Shown: positions 10,134 to 19,938 of the stretch, one piece after another
Position numbering within the stretch: position 1 is the stretch's first letter
How the letters are laid out: each line of letters begins with the position of its first letter
Source: Actinacidiphila alni
GTDB taxonomy: Bacteria; Actinomycetota; Actinomycetes; Streptomycetales; Streptomycetaceae
Assembly: GCF_900112845.1 (NCBI RefSeq)
Contig: NZ_FONG01000001.1
Span: 124,001-188,000, forward strand
Length of the DNA stretch: 64,000 bases
Reading direction: 5' to 3'
Made by a program: the position numbers and the translations under genes
Notes under the pieces: generated by a model
Told to the model about the DNA's origin: nothing
The model's input: only the letters and a program-made list of their open reading frames with translations
Database searches by the model: none

Positions 10134-11017
10134 GCGGTGCCTTCCTGGGGCGGCGGCCCGTACAACGGCAGCCGGGGATCGGGGAGTTGGTCCGCCCAGG
10201 ACGTGCGCACCCAGGCGTGCGCCGGGTCGTCACTGATCAGCCAGGCCCGTTCGGGGCCGGGACCCGCCATCACGTTCAGGTAGTACATGTCGTAGCCGGG
10301 CACGGCCATGCTCGGGCCGTGCCAGCCGTCGGGGATCAACACCGCGTCCCCGGTGCGGACTTCGGCCAGCACATCGGTCGCCCCGGCGGGGGAGGGATAG
10401 ACGCGCTGGTAGCCCAGGGCGGCCGGGCCGCCGCCGAACTCGTAGTAGTAGATCTCCTCAAGGACCGACTCGTGCGGGCCCGCCTCGTCGTGCTTGTGCG
10501 GCGGGAAGGAGGACCAGTTGCCGCCGGGGGTCAGCACCTCCACCGCGATCAGACGGTCGCAGCCGAAGGCGTCCGCCGCCGCGAAGTTGTTGACCTGGCG
10601 GGTCGCGCCGCCGGCCCCGCGCACCTCCACCGGCACCGCGGACGCCGGGCCGTGGCGCGCCGCCAGCCGCCGTTCGCAGCGCGCGCCCGCCAGCGCGAGG
10701 CGGCAGCCGCCGGGGCTGCGCAGCACCGCCCGCGCGTCCCGCGGCACATACGCGAAGTCGCTGACCCCGTCGAAGACCGAGGCGCGCCCGCGCAGCGGGA
10801 AGACGGCCCGCTCCCCGGCGCCGTCCAGCACCTCCACCGTGGCCGCGCCCGCCAGCGGCAGCACGATCCATTCGCTCTCCCCGGCCGCGAACCGCCGCTC
10901 CCCGCCGGGCTCCAGCGTCAGCACCCGCAGCGACGAGTACGCCCACCCGGCGGTCTCCGGCTCCACCCACAGGTCGTACCCGTCCCTGGCGGTGCTGCCC
11001 GCGGCCAGATGCGTCAC
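10130..11017 (-). CDS. iolB: 5-deoxy-glucuronate isomerase
   Basis: Isomerises 5-deoxy-glucuronate to 2-deoxy-5-keto-gluconate, the substrate of IolC. 295 residues, a bicupin; the metal-binding cupin residues are seen in 'FPPHKHDEAGPHESVLEEIYYYEF' (His, His, Glu cluster) and a later 'PDGWHGPSMAVPGYDMYYLNVMAGP'. The GTG at 11017 was chosen because it has GGAGGAAGC just upstream and overlaps the iolC stop by GTGA; a longer open frame reading through iolC in another frame is not coding. Translational coupling on both sides (iolC and iolD) supports tight co-expression. Confidence 0.96.
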
Positions 11018-12015
11018 GCTTCCTCCTCGACTCCCGTGCCCGTGCCCGTGCCTGCGCCCGCGGCGGCTGTCGCGTTCGGCGCGGCGAGCATCGCGTCGAT
11101 CTCGGCGCGGGTCGGCATCGCGTCCGCGCAGGCGAGGCGGGCGGCGACCAGGGCGCCCGCCGCGTTGGCGGCGCGCAGGGTGTCCGGGAGCGGCGCGCCC
11201 GACAGCAGACCGGCACACAGCGCGCCGCCGAAGGCGTCGCCCGCGCCGAGGCCGTTGACGGCCTTGACCGGGACGGGCGGGACGACGTGCTGCTCGCGGG
11301 CGGTCCGGCCGAGCACGCCGGCCGGGCCTTGCTTGACGATCGCGGTGCGCACGCCGTGCCGCAGCAGCAGGCCGGCCGCGGTCTCCGGATCGCGGCTGCC
11401 GGTCGCGACTTCGGCCTCGGCGATATTGCCGACGGCCACCGAGGCGTACGACAGCGCGCGGGCGTAGAGGTCCGGTGCCTCGGCGGCGTCCGCCCAGAAG
11501 CCGGGCCGCCAGTCGAGGTCGAACCAGACCTCGCCGCCCTCGCGGGCCTCCAGCGCGGCGAAGACGGTGGAGCGGGTGGGTTCCACGGCCAGCGCGGAAC
11601 CGGTGATCCACAGGGCCCGCGCGGCGCGCACCGCCGCCCGGTCGAGCCGGTCAGGCGTCAGGCACTGGTCGGGTGCGACCGGCCGCCGGTAGAAGTAGAT
11701 CGGGAAGTCGTCGGGCGGGAACAGCTCGCAGAAGACGACGGGGGTCTGCACCCCGGGCACCGTGGTGACCAGCGCGTCGTCCACGCCGAAGTCCCGCAGC
11801 GCGCCCCGTACGTAGCCGCCGAAGGGATCGTCGCCGACCCCGCTCAGCAGCGCCGTCCGCAGCCCCAGCCGGGCCCCGGCGACCGCCACATTGCTCGCCG
11901 TCCCGCCCAGCGACTTGGCGAAGCTCCGCACGTCCGCCAGGCCCACTCCGCTCTGCTCCGGGTACAGATCGACCCCGACCCGGCCGACGGTGATCACGTC
12001 GTACGCGGCGCTCAT
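11014..12015 (-). CDS. iolC: 5-dehydro-2-deoxygluconokinase
   Basis: PfkB/ribokinase-type kinase that phosphorylates 2-deoxy-5-keto-gluconate in the inositol pathway. 333 residues from ATG 12015. Seen: 'VITVGRVGVDLYPEQSGVGLADV', 'SLGGTASNVAVAGARLGL' (sugar-binding GG motif) and 'VNGLGAGDAFGGALCAGLL' with the catalytic Asp of GAGD. The C-terminus ends in a Thr-Gly repeat encoded by a short (CCCGTG) run at about 11035-11052, which could vary in length by slippage. It lies 43 bp after iolE and overlaps iolB by 4 bp. No IolJ aldolase or methylmalonate-semialdehyde dehydrogenase gene is present in the window, so the last steps are encoded elsewhere. Confidence 0.96.
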   Translation of the reverse strand: MSAAYDVITVGRVGVDLYPEQSGVGLADVRSFAKSLGGTASNVAVAGARLGLRTALLSGVGDDPFGGYVRGALRDFGVDDALVTTVPGVQTPVVFCELFPPDDFPIYFYRRPVAPDQCLTPDRLDRAAVRAARALWITGSALAVEPTRSTVFAALEAREGGEVWFDLDWRPGFWADAAEAPDLYARALSYASVAVGNIAEAEVATGSRDPETAAGLLLRHGVRTAIVKQGPAGVLGRTAREQHVVPPVPVKAVNGLGAGDAFGGALCAGLLSGAPLPDTLRAANAAGALVAARLACADAMPTRAEIDAMLAAPNATAAAGAGTGTGTGVEEEA

Positions 12016-12058
12016 CGCGCGGCTCCCGATGTGCGCTCCGGCCGCGGTGCGTGACCGG

Positions 12059-12907
12059 TCACGCGTCGGCCAGCCAGCGCAGCGAGGTGCGGACGTCGGC
12101 CAACGGGCCCTGGTCCGGTGGGGGTTCCTCGGTGAGGACGGTGTCCTGCTCCATGACGTACCAGCCGGTGTAACCGGCCGCTTCGAGGTCGGTGACCAGG
12201 GCGCGCAGATCGAGGCCGCCGTGGCCGAGGGGGCGGTAGAGGCCGTCCTTGACGGCGGCGGTGTACGTGGTGCGGCCGTCGCGGACGGCGGCGGCCGTGT
12301 CCGGGTCGACGTCCTTGAGGTGGACGTGGCCCACGCGGCCGGCCGCGCGGTGCGCGAGGGCGACCGGGTCGGTGCCGCCGATGAGGAGGTGGCCGGTGTC
12401 GAGGCACAGGCCGATGCCGCTGCCGTCGAGCACCCGGTCCACCTCGGCGGGGCCCTCCACGACGGTGCCGACATGCGGGTGCAGCGTGGCGGTGACGCCC
12501 AGCGACGCGGCGAGGGCGGCGGCCTCGTCGAGCCGCGACAGCAGCAGGTGCCACCCCTCGGGGGAGACCGCGGGCCGCTCGTCGTAGCCGTCGAGGCCGG
12601 TCGCGGCGGCCAGCACGAGGGTGCGGGCGCCCGCCGCGGTGAAACGGTCGAGCGCGGCCCTGATGCCGGGCAGCGGGTCGTGCTCCGCGTCGTGCAGCAC
12701 CGCCGGGACGAAACCGCCGACGGCGGTCACGCCGTGCGCGGCCAGCAGCGGCCCCGGCAGAAAGCCGTCGGGCCCGAACTCGCTGGCGCCGATGCCGAGC
12801 CCGGCCATCTCCGCCAGCACCCGCTCGGGCGTCAACTGATGCCCCCAGCCGGGCACTTCGCACACCCCCCAGGAAATCGGCGCCCCGGCGATCCGCTCGG
12901 CCCTCAT
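12059..12907 (-). CDS. iolE: Myo-inosose-2 dehydratase
   Basis: Removes water from scyllo-inosose (2-keto-myo-inositol) to give the trihydroxycyclohexanedione used by IolD. 282 residues, xylose-isomerase-like TIM barrel. It begins 'IAGAPISWGVCEVPGWGHQLTPERVLAEM', the signature of IolE proteins. Metal-site regions are visible as 'TLHPHVGTVVEG' (His), 'GLCLDTGHLLIGG' (Asp/His), 'VGHVHLKDVDP' and the final 'WYVMEQDTVL' (Glu). Start ATG 12907. It is the second gene of the operon, 43 bp from iolG and 43 bp from iolC. A generic sugar phosphate isomerase/epimerase is an alternative name, but the context makes IolE nearly certain. Confidence 0.93.
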   Translation of the reverse strand: MRAERIAGAPISWGVCEVPGWGHQLTPERVLAEMAGLGIGASEFGPDGFLPGPLLAAHGVTAVGGFVPAVLHDAEHDPLPGIRAALDRFTAAGARTLVLAAATGLDGYDERPAVSPEGWHLLLSRLDEAAALAASLGVTATLHPHVGTVVEGPAEVDRVLDGSGIGLCLDTGHLLIGGTDPVALAHRAAGRVGHVHLKDVDPDTAAAVRDGRTTYTAAVKDGLYRPLGHGGLDLRALVTDLEAAGYTGWYVMEQDTVLTEEPPPDQGPLADVRTSLRWLADA

Positions 12908-12950
12908 TCCCTCACCGTCCCCGCCCGCCGCGCGGCGAGTCGCTGCCGCC

Positions 12951-13988
12951 TCATGCCACCACCCCGCTCACATCGTCCTCATGTACCCGCATGCCCACCT
13001 CGTCCACCGCCACCGGGCGGTGTTCGCGGCGCGAGATCTCGCACGCCTCGGCGACCAGGAGGGCGCGCAGCGCCTCATGACCCTCGCAGGGATTGGGGTC
13101 GGTGCCGCGGACGACGCGCAGGAAGGCGGCGAGTTCGGCGCGGTAGGCGGGGGCGAAGCGGTCGAGGAAGCCCGGCCAGGGGGCGGCGGTGGCCGGCGGC
13201 GCGCCCGGTTCGACGGAGCGCAGCGGCGCGCGCGGGCCGGTGCCGACCGCGATCTGGTCGTCGGACCCGGCCAACTCCATCCGGACGTCGTAGCCCGCGC
13301 CGTTGTAGCGCGTCGCGGTCGCCGTCGCGAGCAGACCGCCCTCCAGGGTGAGCAGCGCCGCCGCGGTGTCCGCGTCGCCCGCCGCCCGGAAGAAGTCCGC
13401 GCCGCCGTTCGCCCCCGCCGCGTACACCTCGGTGATCTCCCGGCCGGTGACCCAGCGCAGCATGTCGAAGTCGTGGATCAGGCAGTCCCGGTACAGCCCG
13501 CCGGACTGCGGTACGTACGCGGCCGGCGGCGGCGCAGGATCGGAGGTCACCGCCCGCACGGTGTGCAGCCGGCCGAGCCGCCCGGACCGTACCGCCTCGC
13601 GCGCCGCGCCGTAACCGGCGTCGAAGCGCCGCTGGAAACCGATCTGCAGCACACCGCCCGCCGCCCGGACCGTACGCAGCGCCGCCACCGTACCGGAGAG
13701 GTCGAGCGCGACCGGCTTCTCGCAGAAGGCGGGGACGCCGGCGCGCGCGGCCCGGGTGATCAGCGCGGCGTGCGCGGCGGTCGCCGAGGCGATGACCACG
13801 GCGTCCGGCGCCGCCTCGAAGAGCGCGTCCACCGAGAGCGCGGCCCGCCCGCCGACCGCCGTCGCGACCTGCCGGGCCCGCAGCGGATCGGAGTCGGCGA
13901 CCGTCAGCTCGCCGACATCGGGATGCGCGGCCAGCGTGGCGGCGTGGAAGGAGCCGATCCGCCCGGCGCCGATGAGTCCGATCCGCAT
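12951..13988 (-). CDS. iolG: Inositol 2-dehydrogenase (Gfo/Idh/MocA family)
   Basis: NAD-dependent oxidation of myo-inositol to scyllo-inosose, the first step of the pathway. 345 residues; Rossmann motif 'RIGLIGAGRIGSFHAATLA', 'AVVIASATAAHAAL', the 'CEKPVALDL' motif with the catalytic Lys typical of Gfo/Idh/MocA enzymes, and 'IHDFDMLRWVTG' with the Asp/His pair. ATG 13988 is preferred over an upstream TTG (14009): GAAGGGG lies upstream of the ATG, and the Rossmann start is directly at the N-terminus. It is the first gene of the minus-strand iol operon and diverges from the GntR gene. A related sugar dehydrogenase is possible, but iolE-C-B-D following it makes inositol the likely substrate. 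Confidence 0.93.
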   Translation of the reverse strand: MRIGLIGAGRIGSFHAATLAAHPDVGELTVADSDPLRARQVATAVGGRAALSVDALFEAAPDAVVIASATAAHAALITRAARAGVPAFCEKPVALDLSGTVAALRTVRAAGGVLQIGFQRRFDAGYGAAREAVRSGRLGRLHTVRAVTSDPAPPPAAYVPQSGGLYRDCLIHDFDMLRWVTGREITEVYAAGANGGADFFRAAGDADTAAALLTLEGGLLATATATRYNGAGYDVRMELAGSDDQIAVGTGPRAPLRSVEPGAPPATAAPWPGFLDRFAPAYRAELAAFLRVVRGTDPNPCEGHEALRALLVAEACEISRREHRPVAVDEVGMRVHEDDVSGVVA

Positions 13989-14066
13989 AGCTGCTCTGCC
14001 CCTTCGCAAGAGGGAGACGTGCGCGCTGTCCCAACCTCCCGCGCCGTCCGCCCGCTGTCAACGCTT

Positions 14067-14076
14067 TGTCCGGACA
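14067..14076. promoter_or_regulatory. Palindrome in iolG/GntR leader, probable inositol-regulator operator
   Basis: TGTCCGGACA, a perfect 10-bp palindrome about 80 bp before iolG and 43 bp before the divergent GntR gene. A TTGACC -35-like hexamer lies at 14095-14100 on the GntR side. A single GntR/HutC dimer site here would serve both transcripts. Confidence 0.5.
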
Positions 14077-14118
14077 TAAGGACTTCCGGTGATCTTGACC
14101 TGTCGATACGCTCCCTAC

Positions 14119-14982
14119 GTGCCCCAGCGCGAGCCTCCGCACGCACCCGGTCCCGGTTCCGATCACGTACCCGACAACGGATCCGTGACCGGACCCAAAC
14201 AGGCGCCGGGGCCGCGCGCCGATGACCGCCCGCCGCCGCGCCACCGCGATCTGCGGCTCGCCGTCGACCGCGCCAGCCCCGTACCGCTGTACTTCCAGCT
14301 CGCCCGGCAGCTCGAAGCCGCCATCGAGAGCGGCACCCTCGCCCCCGGCAGCCTGCTCGGCAACGAGATCGAACTCGCCGCCCGGCTCGGCCTGTCCCGC
14401 CCCACCGTCCGGCAGGCCATCCAGTCGCTGGTCGACAAGGGTCTGCTGGTGCGCCGCCGCGGGGTCGGCACCCAGGTGGTGCACAGCCATGTCGCGCGCC
14501 CGCTGGAATTGAGCAGCCTGTACGACGATCTGCTCGCCGCCGGGCAGCACCCCAGCACCCGGGTACTGCAGAACGCCCGCGGACCCGCCCCCGCGGCCGT
14601 CGCCGCCGCACTCGGGCTGCCGGAGTCCTGCCAGGTCGCCGTCGTGCACCGGCTGCGTCTGACGCACGGCGAGCCGATGGCGTACCTGTGCAACTACCTG
14701 CCCTGCGACCTGCTGGAGCCGGCCACCCCCGAGCTGGAGGCCACCGGCCTGTACGCGCTGATGCGGCACCACGGCATCACTCTGCACAGCGCCGAGCAGA
14801 CCGTCGGCGCCCGCGCCGCCACCGCCGAGGAGAGCCGGCTGCTCGCGGAACCGGCCGGCGCGGCGCTGCTGACGATGCAGCGCACCACGTACGACGACCG
14901 GGGCCGCGCGATCGAATTCGGCTCCCACCTCTACCGGGCCTCCCGCTACACCTTCGAATTCCGGCTGCTGGTGCGCGCCTGA
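14119..14982 (+). CDS. GntR family (HutC subfamily) transcriptional regulator
   Basis: 287 residues from GTG 14119. The first 45 residues are a Pro/Gly/Arg-rich disordered tail. Then follows a GntR winged helix ('VPLYFQLARQLEAAIESG', 'LLGNEIELAARLGLSRPTVRQAIQSLVDKGLLVRRRGVGTQVV') and a UTRA ligand domain ('ALMRHHGITLHSAEQTVGARAATAEESRLL', 'RTTYDDRGRAIEFGSHLYRASRYTFEF'). An in-frame start at 14089 has no ribosome site. It is divergent from iolG, with the sugar ABC transporter downstream on its own strand. I recall that a GntR protein represses inositol catabolism in S. coelicolor (SCO6974), and this gene has the same context, so it probably responds to inositol or an early intermediate. Confidence 0.92.
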   Translation: MPQREPPHAPGPGSDHVPDNGSVTGPKQAPGPRADDRPPPRHRDLRLAVDRASPVPLYFQLARQLEAAIESGTLAPGSLLGNEIELAARLGLSRPTVRQAIQSLVDKGLLVRRRGVGTQVVHSHVARPLELSSLYDDLLAAGQHPSTRVLQNARGPAPAAVAAALGLPESCQVAVVHRLRLTHGEPMAYLCNYLPCDLLEPATPELEATGLYALMRHHGITLHSAEQTVGARAATAEESRLLAEPAGAALLTMQRTTYDDRGRAIEFGSHLYRASRYTFEFRLLVRA

Positions 14983-15223
14983 GACCGGGCCAACCTCCCG
15001 GCCCGCTCGCGGTCCGACCGCCCCTGAGCCGCGGCCGGCCCCGGCCCGACCGCGCCTGACCGGCGGGTTCCGCGCGCACCGCACGACCCGCCGCACCGCC
15101 CCGGCGGCCATAGCGCCGTACCCCTTGACGGATACTTGGCCCGCCGGGATGGTCGCTCGCAGCACTCTCACCCCGGCAGTCACACACGCAGTAGCGGCGA
15201 ACCGCAGGGAAAGGCAGGGCCTC

Positions 15224-16240
15224 GTGGCGATGGCAAGGGCAGGAACACGAGTGGTGGGCGCGGTCCTGGTGGCGGTGCTCGGCGCGGCCTGCCTGGCCGG
15301 GTGCAGCAGCACCGGCGGCAAGCGGGCCGAGGACCGGGCCAAGCGCGCGGCGAAGGCCAACAGCTCCGCCGTGAACACCCCGCACTGGACCTTCGCGATG
15401 GTCACCCACTCGGGAGCGGGCGACACCTTCTGGGACATCGTGCAGAGCGGCGCCAAGCAGGCCGCCGACAAGGACAACATCAAATTCCTCTACTCCAACA
15501 GCGACCAGGCCAACGAGCAGTCGCAGCTGGTGCAGGCCGCCATCGACCAGCACGTGGACGGCCTGGTCGTCACCCTCGCCAAGCCCGACGCGATGAAGGC
15601 CGTGGTCCTCAAGGCCGAGAAGGCCGGCATCCCGGTCATCACCATCAACTCCGGCTCGCAGGAGTCCAAGGAGTTCGGCACCCTCGGCCACATCGGCCAG
15701 GACGAGACCATCGCCGGCCGCGCGGTCGGCGACGAGCTGAACAAGCGCGGCAAGAAGCACGCCCTGTGCGTCCTGCACGAACAGGGCAATGTCGGCCACG
15801 AGCAGCGCTGCGCCGGCGCCAAGGCCACCTTCTCCGGGAAGATGGACAATCTGTACGTCGACGGCACCAACATGCCCGATGTGCTCTCCGCCATCCAGGC
15901 CAAGCTCCAGGCCGACAAGAGCATCGACTCCGTCGTCACCCTCGGCGCGCCCTTCGCCGCCACCGCCGTCAAGGCCGCCGACCAGGCGGGCTCCTCCGCC
16001 GAGGTCGACACCTTCGACCTCAACGCGCAGGTCGCCTCCTCGCTCAAGGCCGGCACCCTCGGCTTCGCCGTCGACCAGCAGCCCTATCTCCAGGGCTACG
16101 AGGCGATCGACCTGCTGTGGCTCTACCGCTACAACGCCAACACCCTCGGCGGCGGCCAGCCGGTACTGACCGGACCGCAGATCGTCACCAAGGACGACGC
16201 GGACGCGCTGCTGGCGTACACCAAGCGAGGCACCCGTTGA
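15224..16240 (+). CDS. Sugar (probably inositol) ABC transporter substrate-binding lipoprotein
   Basis: Periplasmic-binding-protein type I (RbsB-like) lipoprotein, 338 residues. The signal peptide from GTG 15224 ends in the lipobox LAGC; an ATG at 15230 is nearly equivalent. The mature protein opens '[26 protein letters not shown]', then '[21 protein letters not shown]', '[12 protein letters not shown]' and '[16 protein letters not shown]', which are typical sugar-binding segments of the family. It is followed without a gap by the permease gene, so it is the first gene of a five-gene run. Beside the iol operon and its regulator it most likely binds myo-inositol; this is inferred from context, not from ligand residues. 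Confidence 0.93.
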   Translation: MAMARAGTRVVGAVLVAVLGAACLAGCSSTGGKRAEDRAKRAAKANSSAVNTPHWTFAMVTHSGAGDTFWDIVQSGAKQAADKDNIKFLYSNSDQANEQSQLVQAAIDQHVDGLVVTLAKPDAMKAVVLKAEKAGIPVITINSGSQESKEFGTLGHIGQDETIAGRAVGDELNKRGKKHALCVLHEQGNVGHEQRCAGAKATFSGKMDNLYVDGTNMPDVLSAIQAKLQADKSIDSVVTLGAPFAATAVKAADQAGSSAEVDTFDLNAQVASSLKAGTLGFAVDQQPYLQGYEAIDLLWLYRYNANTLGGGQPVLTGPQIVTKDDADALLAYTKRGTR

Positions 16241-17286
16241 GCACACCGGACCTTCTCGTGAGCCCGGTGGACGACGAGCGGCTGGCGCCGAGATCGGTGG
16301 TGCGGCGGCTGCTCGCCCGCCCCGAGCTGGGCTCTGCCGTCGGCGCCGTGGCCGTCTTCGTCTTCTTCTCGATCGTCGCCGACTCCTTCCTGCGCGCCTC
16401 CAGCCTCGGCACGGTGCTCTACGCGTCCTCGACGATCGGCATCATGGCCGTGCCCGTCGCGCTGCTGATGATCGGCGGCGAATTCGACCTGTCGGCCGGT
16501 GTGCTGGTGACCAGCTCCGCGCTGGTCTCCTCGATGTTCAGCTACCAGATGACCGCCAACGTCTGGGTCGGCGTCGGCGTCTCGCTGCTGGTCACGCTCG
16601 CCATCGGCGCCTTCAACGGGATCCTGCTGGTGCGCACCAAGCTGCCCAGCTTCATCATCACGCTGGGCACCTTCCTGATGCTCACCGGCCTGAATCTGGG
16701 CTTCACCAAGCTGATCAGCGGCACCGTCTCCACCAAGTCGATCTCCGACATGGAGGGCTTCCCGACCGCCCAGGACCTGTTCGCCTCGCACTGGACGATC
16801 GGCTCGGTCGACCTCCAGGTGACCATCGCCTGGTGGCTCGGCCTGGTCGTGGTCGCCACCTGGGTGCTGCTGCGCACCCGCGCGGGCAACTGGATCTTCG
16901 CCGCCGGCGGCAACGCGGACGCGGCCCGCGCGGTCGGCGTCCCCGTCGCCCGTACCAAGATCGGCCTGTACATGGCGGTCGCCTTCTGCGCCTGGATCTC
17001 CGGGCAGCACCTGCTGTTCTCCTTCGACGTGGTGCAGTCCGGCGAGGGCGTCGGCAACGAATTCCTCTACATCATCGCGGCCGTCATCGGCGGCTGCCTG
17101 ATGACCGGCGGATACGGCAGCGCCATCGGCTCGGCGGTCGGCGCGTTCATCTTCGGCATGACCAACAAGGGCATCGTCTACGCCCAGTGGAATCCGGACT
17201 GGTTCAAGTTCTTCCTCGGCGCGATGCTGCTGCTCGCGACGCTGCTGAACGCCTGGGTCCGCAAGCGGGCGGAGGCCGCGGCATGA
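16237..17286 (+). CDS. Sugar ABC transporter permease (RbsC type)
   Basis: Inner-membrane permease of the BPD_transp_2 family, 349 residues with about ten hydrophobic segments, for example '[18 protein letters not shown]', '[23 protein letters not shown]', '[19 protein letters not shown]' and '[17 protein letters not shown]'. 'GGEFDLSAG' and '[17 protein letters not shown]' are family signatures; the second is the loop contacting the ATPase. The start is TTG 16237, overlapping the binding-protein stop (TTGA) with GCGAGG upstream. A GTG at 16258 is the alternative. It overlaps the ATPase start by 4 bp. Confidence 0.95.
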   Translation: MSTPDLLVSPVDDERLAPRSVVRRLLARPELGSAVGAVAVFVFFSIVADSFLRASSLGTVLYASSTIGIMAVPVALLMIGGEFDLSAGVLVTSSALVSSMFSYQMTANVWVGVGVSLLVTLAIGAFNGILLVRTKLPSFIITLGTFLMLTGLNLGFTKLISGTVSTKSISDMEGFPTAQDLFASHWTIGSVDLQVTIAWWLGLVVVATWVLLRTRAGNWIFAAGGNADAARAVGVPVARTKIGLYMAVAFCAWISGQHLLFSFDVVQSGEGVGNEFLYIIAAVIGGCLMTGGYGSAIGSAVGAFIFGMTNKGIVYAQWNPDWFKFFLGAMLLLATLLNAWVRKRAEAAA

Positions 17287-18146
17287 ACGACCTCACCAAG
17301 GACACCCCGGCCCCCGCGCCCGCCCCGGCCGGCACCCCGCTGGTCGAGCTGACCGGCGTCTCCAAGTCGTACGGGAACGTCCGGGCGCTGCGCGAGGTCT
17401 CCCTCGAAGTGCACGCCGGGGAGATCACCTGCGTCCTCGGCGACAACGGCGCCGGCAAGTCCACCCTCATCAAGATCATCGCCGGGCTGCACCCGCACGA
17501 CGCGGGCACGTACACCATCGAGGGCGAGCAGGTGCGGCACACCTCGCCGCGCGAGGCCCTGGACCGCGGTATCGCCACCGTCTACCAGGATCTCGCGGTC
17601 GTCCCGCTGATGCCGGTCTGGCGGAATTTCTTCCTCGGCTCGGAGCCCACCAAGGGCCGCGGCCCGCTGCGCAGGCTCGACGTGGCCGCCATGCGCGGCA
17701 CCACCCACCAGGCGCTGCTGCGGATGGGCATCGACCTGCGCGACGTCGACCAGCCGATCGGCACCCTGTCCGGCGGCGAGCGGCAGTGCGTGGCCATCGC
17801 CCGCGCCGTGCACTTCGGCGCGAAGGTGCTGGTACTGGACGAGCCGACCGCGGCGCTCGGCGTCAAGCAGTCCGGTGTGGTGCTGAAATACGTGGCCGCC
17901 GCCCGCGACGCCGGGCTCGGCGTGGTGCTGATCACGCACAATCCGCACCACGCGTATCTGGTGGGCGACCGCTTCATTCTGCTCAAGCGCGGCACCATGT
18001 CGGGCAGCCACCTGAAGAAGGACATTACGCTGGACGAGCTGACCCGCGAGATGGCCGGGGGCAGCGAGCTGGACGAGCTGACCCACGAACTGATGCGCCG
18101 GACGACCACCGCGCCACCGGCGACCGACCCGGAGAACCCCGCTTGA
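17283..18146 (+). CDS. Sugar ABC transporter ATP-binding protein (single nucleotide-binding domain)
   Basis: ATPase subunit, 287 residues with one nucleotide-binding domain rather than the duplicated domain of RbsA/MglA; FrcA-like transporters share this form. Walker A 'GDNGAGKST', Q-loop '[21 protein letters not shown]', signature '[15 protein letters not shown]', Walker B '[12 protein letters not shown]' and switch His in '[10 protein letters not shown]'. The N-terminal 18 residues are an Ala/Pro-rich extension. ATG 17283 overlaps the permease stop. It ends in TGA overlapping the TTG of the ROK kinase, so four genes are translationally linked. Confidence 0.96.
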   Translation: MNDLTKDTPAPAPAPAGTPLVELTGVSKSYGNVRALREVSLEVHAGEITCVLGDNGAGKSTLIKIIAGLHPHDAGTYTIEGEQVRHTSPREALDRGIATVYQDLAVVPLMPVWRNFFLGSEPTKGRGPLRRLDVAAMRGTTHQALLRMGIDLRDVDQPIGTLSGGERQCVAIARAVHFGAKVLVLDEPTAALGVKQSGVVLKYVAAARDAGLGVVLITHNPHHAYLVGDRFILLKRGTMSGSHLKKDITLDELTREMAGGSELDELTHELMRRTTTAPPATDPENPA

Positions 18147-19282
18147 GTGCCAATCGTGAACGTGTGTACCGCGGCGGCGCCGCCAGGGCGACGGTGCTCC
18201 AGACCGTCGGCCGCCGCGAGAGGCGCTCGCACCTGACCGCGCCCCGCGTGCCCACCGTCGGTATCGACATCGGCGGCACCAAGGTGATGGCCGGCGTGGT
18301 CGACGCGGACGGCAACATCCTGGAGAAGCTGCGCACCGAGACGCCGGACAAGTCCAAGAGCCCCAAGGTCGTCGAGGACACCATCGTCGAGCTGGTCCTC
18401 GACCTGTCGGAGCGGCACGACGTGCACGCGGTCGGCATCGGCGCCGCGGGCTGGGTGGACGCCGACCGCTCCCGGGTGCTGTTCGCGCCGCACCTGTCCT
18501 GGCGGGACGAACCGCTGCGCGACCGGCTGGCAGAGCGGCTGCTGGTCCCCGTCATGGTCGACAACGACGCGAACACCGCGGCCTGGGCCGAGTGGCGCTT
18601 CGGCGCGGGCCGCGGCGAGGCCGACCTGGTGATGATCACCCTCGGCACCGGCATCGGCGGCGCCATCCTGGAGGGCGGCCAGGTCAAGCGGGGCCGCTAC
18701 GGCGTCGCGGGTGAATTCGGCCATATGCAGGTCGTGCAGGGCGGCCACCGCTGCGCCTGCGGCAACCGCGGCTGCTGGGAGCAGTACAGCTCGGGGAACG
18801 CACTGGTCAGGGAGGCGCGGGAGATGGCCGCCGCGGACTCGCCGGTCGCCTACGGGATCATCGACCGGGTCGGCGGCGCCATCGGCGAGATCACCGGCCC
18901 GCTGATCACCGAGCTGGCCCGCGAGGGCGACGCGATGTGCGTCGAGCTGTTCCAGGACATCGGCCAGTGGCTGGGCGTCGGCATCGCCAATCTCGCCGCC
19001 GCCCTCGACCCGTCCTGCTTCGTCATCGGCGGCGGCGTCAGCGCCGCGGACGACCTGCTGATCGCCCCGGCCAGGGACGCCTTCCGGCGCAATCTCACCG
19101 GCCGCGGCTACCGGCCCGAGGCCAGGATCGCCAAGGCCGAGCTGGGTCCGGAGGCCGGCATGGTCGGCGCCGCCGACCTGGCCCGGCTGGTCGCCCGCCG
19201 CTTCCGCCGCGCCACCCGCCGCCGCGTCGAGCGGTACGAGCGCTACGGCCGGGTCTACGGGCGGCAGGGGGCCCAGTCGTGA
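18143..19282 (+). CDS. ROK family sugar kinase
   Basis: 379 residues from TTG 18143 (GGAG about 9 bases upstream; overlaps the ATPase stop). The first 40 residues are basic and unlike other ROK proteins. The kinase fold then starts '[20 protein letters not shown]' (phosphate-1 motif), with '[14 protein letters not shown]', '[15 protein letters not shown]' and the zinc site '[12 protein letters not shown]'; catalytic Asp is in 'VDNDAN'. No winged helix is seen, so this is a kinase-type ROK protein and not a repressor. A GTG at 18164 is an alternative start without ribosome site. It probably phosphorylates the transported sugar. It is similar to glucokinases; inositol itself is not phosphorylated in the iol route, so its substrate may be a different cyclitol or hexose. 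Confidence 0.9.
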   Translation: MSANRERVYRGGAARATVLQTVGRRERRSHLTAPRVPTVGIDIGGTKVMAGVVDADGNILEKLRTETPDKSKSPKVVEDTIVELVLDLSERHDVHAVGIGAAGWVDADRSRVLFAPHLSWRDEPLRDRLAERLLVPVMVDNDANTAAWAEWRFGAGRGEADLVMITLGTGIGGAILEGGQVKRGRYGVAGEFGHMQVVQGGHRCACGNRGCWEQYSSGNALVREAREMAAADSPVAYGIIDRVGGAIGEITGPLITELAREGDAMCVELFQDIGQWLGVGIANLAAALDPSCFVIGGGVSAADDLLIAPARDAFRRNLTGRGYRPEARIAKAELGPEAGMVGAADLARLVARRFRRATRRRVERYERYGRVYGRQGAQS

Positions 19283-19938
19283 CGGCCACGCCGCCCGACC
19301 AGCACACCGGCACCGGACAGGAAGGCCACGACGGTCAGGACGAGGAGGGGAGCGTCGGCGGGGCGTCCGCCGACGGGCGGCCCGACCCGTACCACCGCGA
19401 GCCCAGGAGCGCGCCGCGCTGGGTGCGCTGGACCGTCGTCCCGCTGCTCGTCCTGGTGCCACTGGTGTACGCGCTGATCTCCGCCGAGCAGAGCCGCGGC
19501 AGCGGCGAGGCCAAGCAGAAGCAGGCCGCGATCAGCCACCTCACGATGGCCGAGCCGACCGCGCTCCAGCAGCGGATCTACCAGGTGCCGTTCCCCGACG
19601 GCGCCAAGTCGCCCGGCTACCTGGAGACCAATTCCTGGGACACCAGCGTGCTGTACGCCCAGTTCACCACCACCTCGGGCGGCCTCGACACCTTCCTGGC
19701 CAAGATCGGCACCAGCCGGTACGCGCTGCGCTCCGGCACCAAGGCGCTGACCGGCGAGCAGACCGAAACGGCCGGCTGGATCTTCAAGCCCGGCCGGGAC
19801 CTGAAGGGCGTCGCCCGCCACCAGGTCGGCGACAAGCCGGACCACGACATCGTGGTGGACCTGACCAGGCCCGACCTGCCCATCGTGTACGTCGCCTCCA
19901 CGGTGAACTTCCAGCACGGCTTCGGCGGCGGAGGCTGA
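19279..19938 (+). CDS. Membrane-anchored protein of unknown function
   Basis: Not recognised. 219 residues from GTG 19279, overlapping the ROK kinase stop by 4 bp. It has an acidic Gly/Asp-rich cytoplasmic N-terminus (about 50 residues), one transmembrane helix ('WTVVPLLVLVPLVYALISA', about residues 55-73) and an extracellular domain of about 145 residues. That domain reads like a soluble sensor or binding fold ('YLETNSWDTSVLYAQFTTTSGGLDTFLAKIG', 'AGWIFKPGRDLKGVARHQV', 'HDIVVDLTRPDLPIVYVAS'). Its place as last gene of the transporter operon suggests a role tied to uptake or cell surface, but no motif shows it. Confidence 0.8.
   Translation: MTATPPDQHTGTGQEGHDGQDEEGSVGGASADGRPDPYHREPRSAPRWVRWTVVPLLVLVPLVYALISAEQSRGSGEAKQKQAAISHLTMAEPTALQQRIYQVPFPDGAKSPGYLETNSWDTSVLYAQFTTTSGGLDTFLAKIGTSRYALRSGTKALTGEQTETAGWIFKPGRDLKGVARHQVGDKPDHDIVVDLTRPDLPIVYVASTVNFQHGFGGGG

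Noticed and set aside
13075-15483. Long minus-strand frame across iolG, GntR and the binding protein leader
   Set aside because: It partly shadows iolG in another frame and is antisense to GntR; no start site or family similarity.
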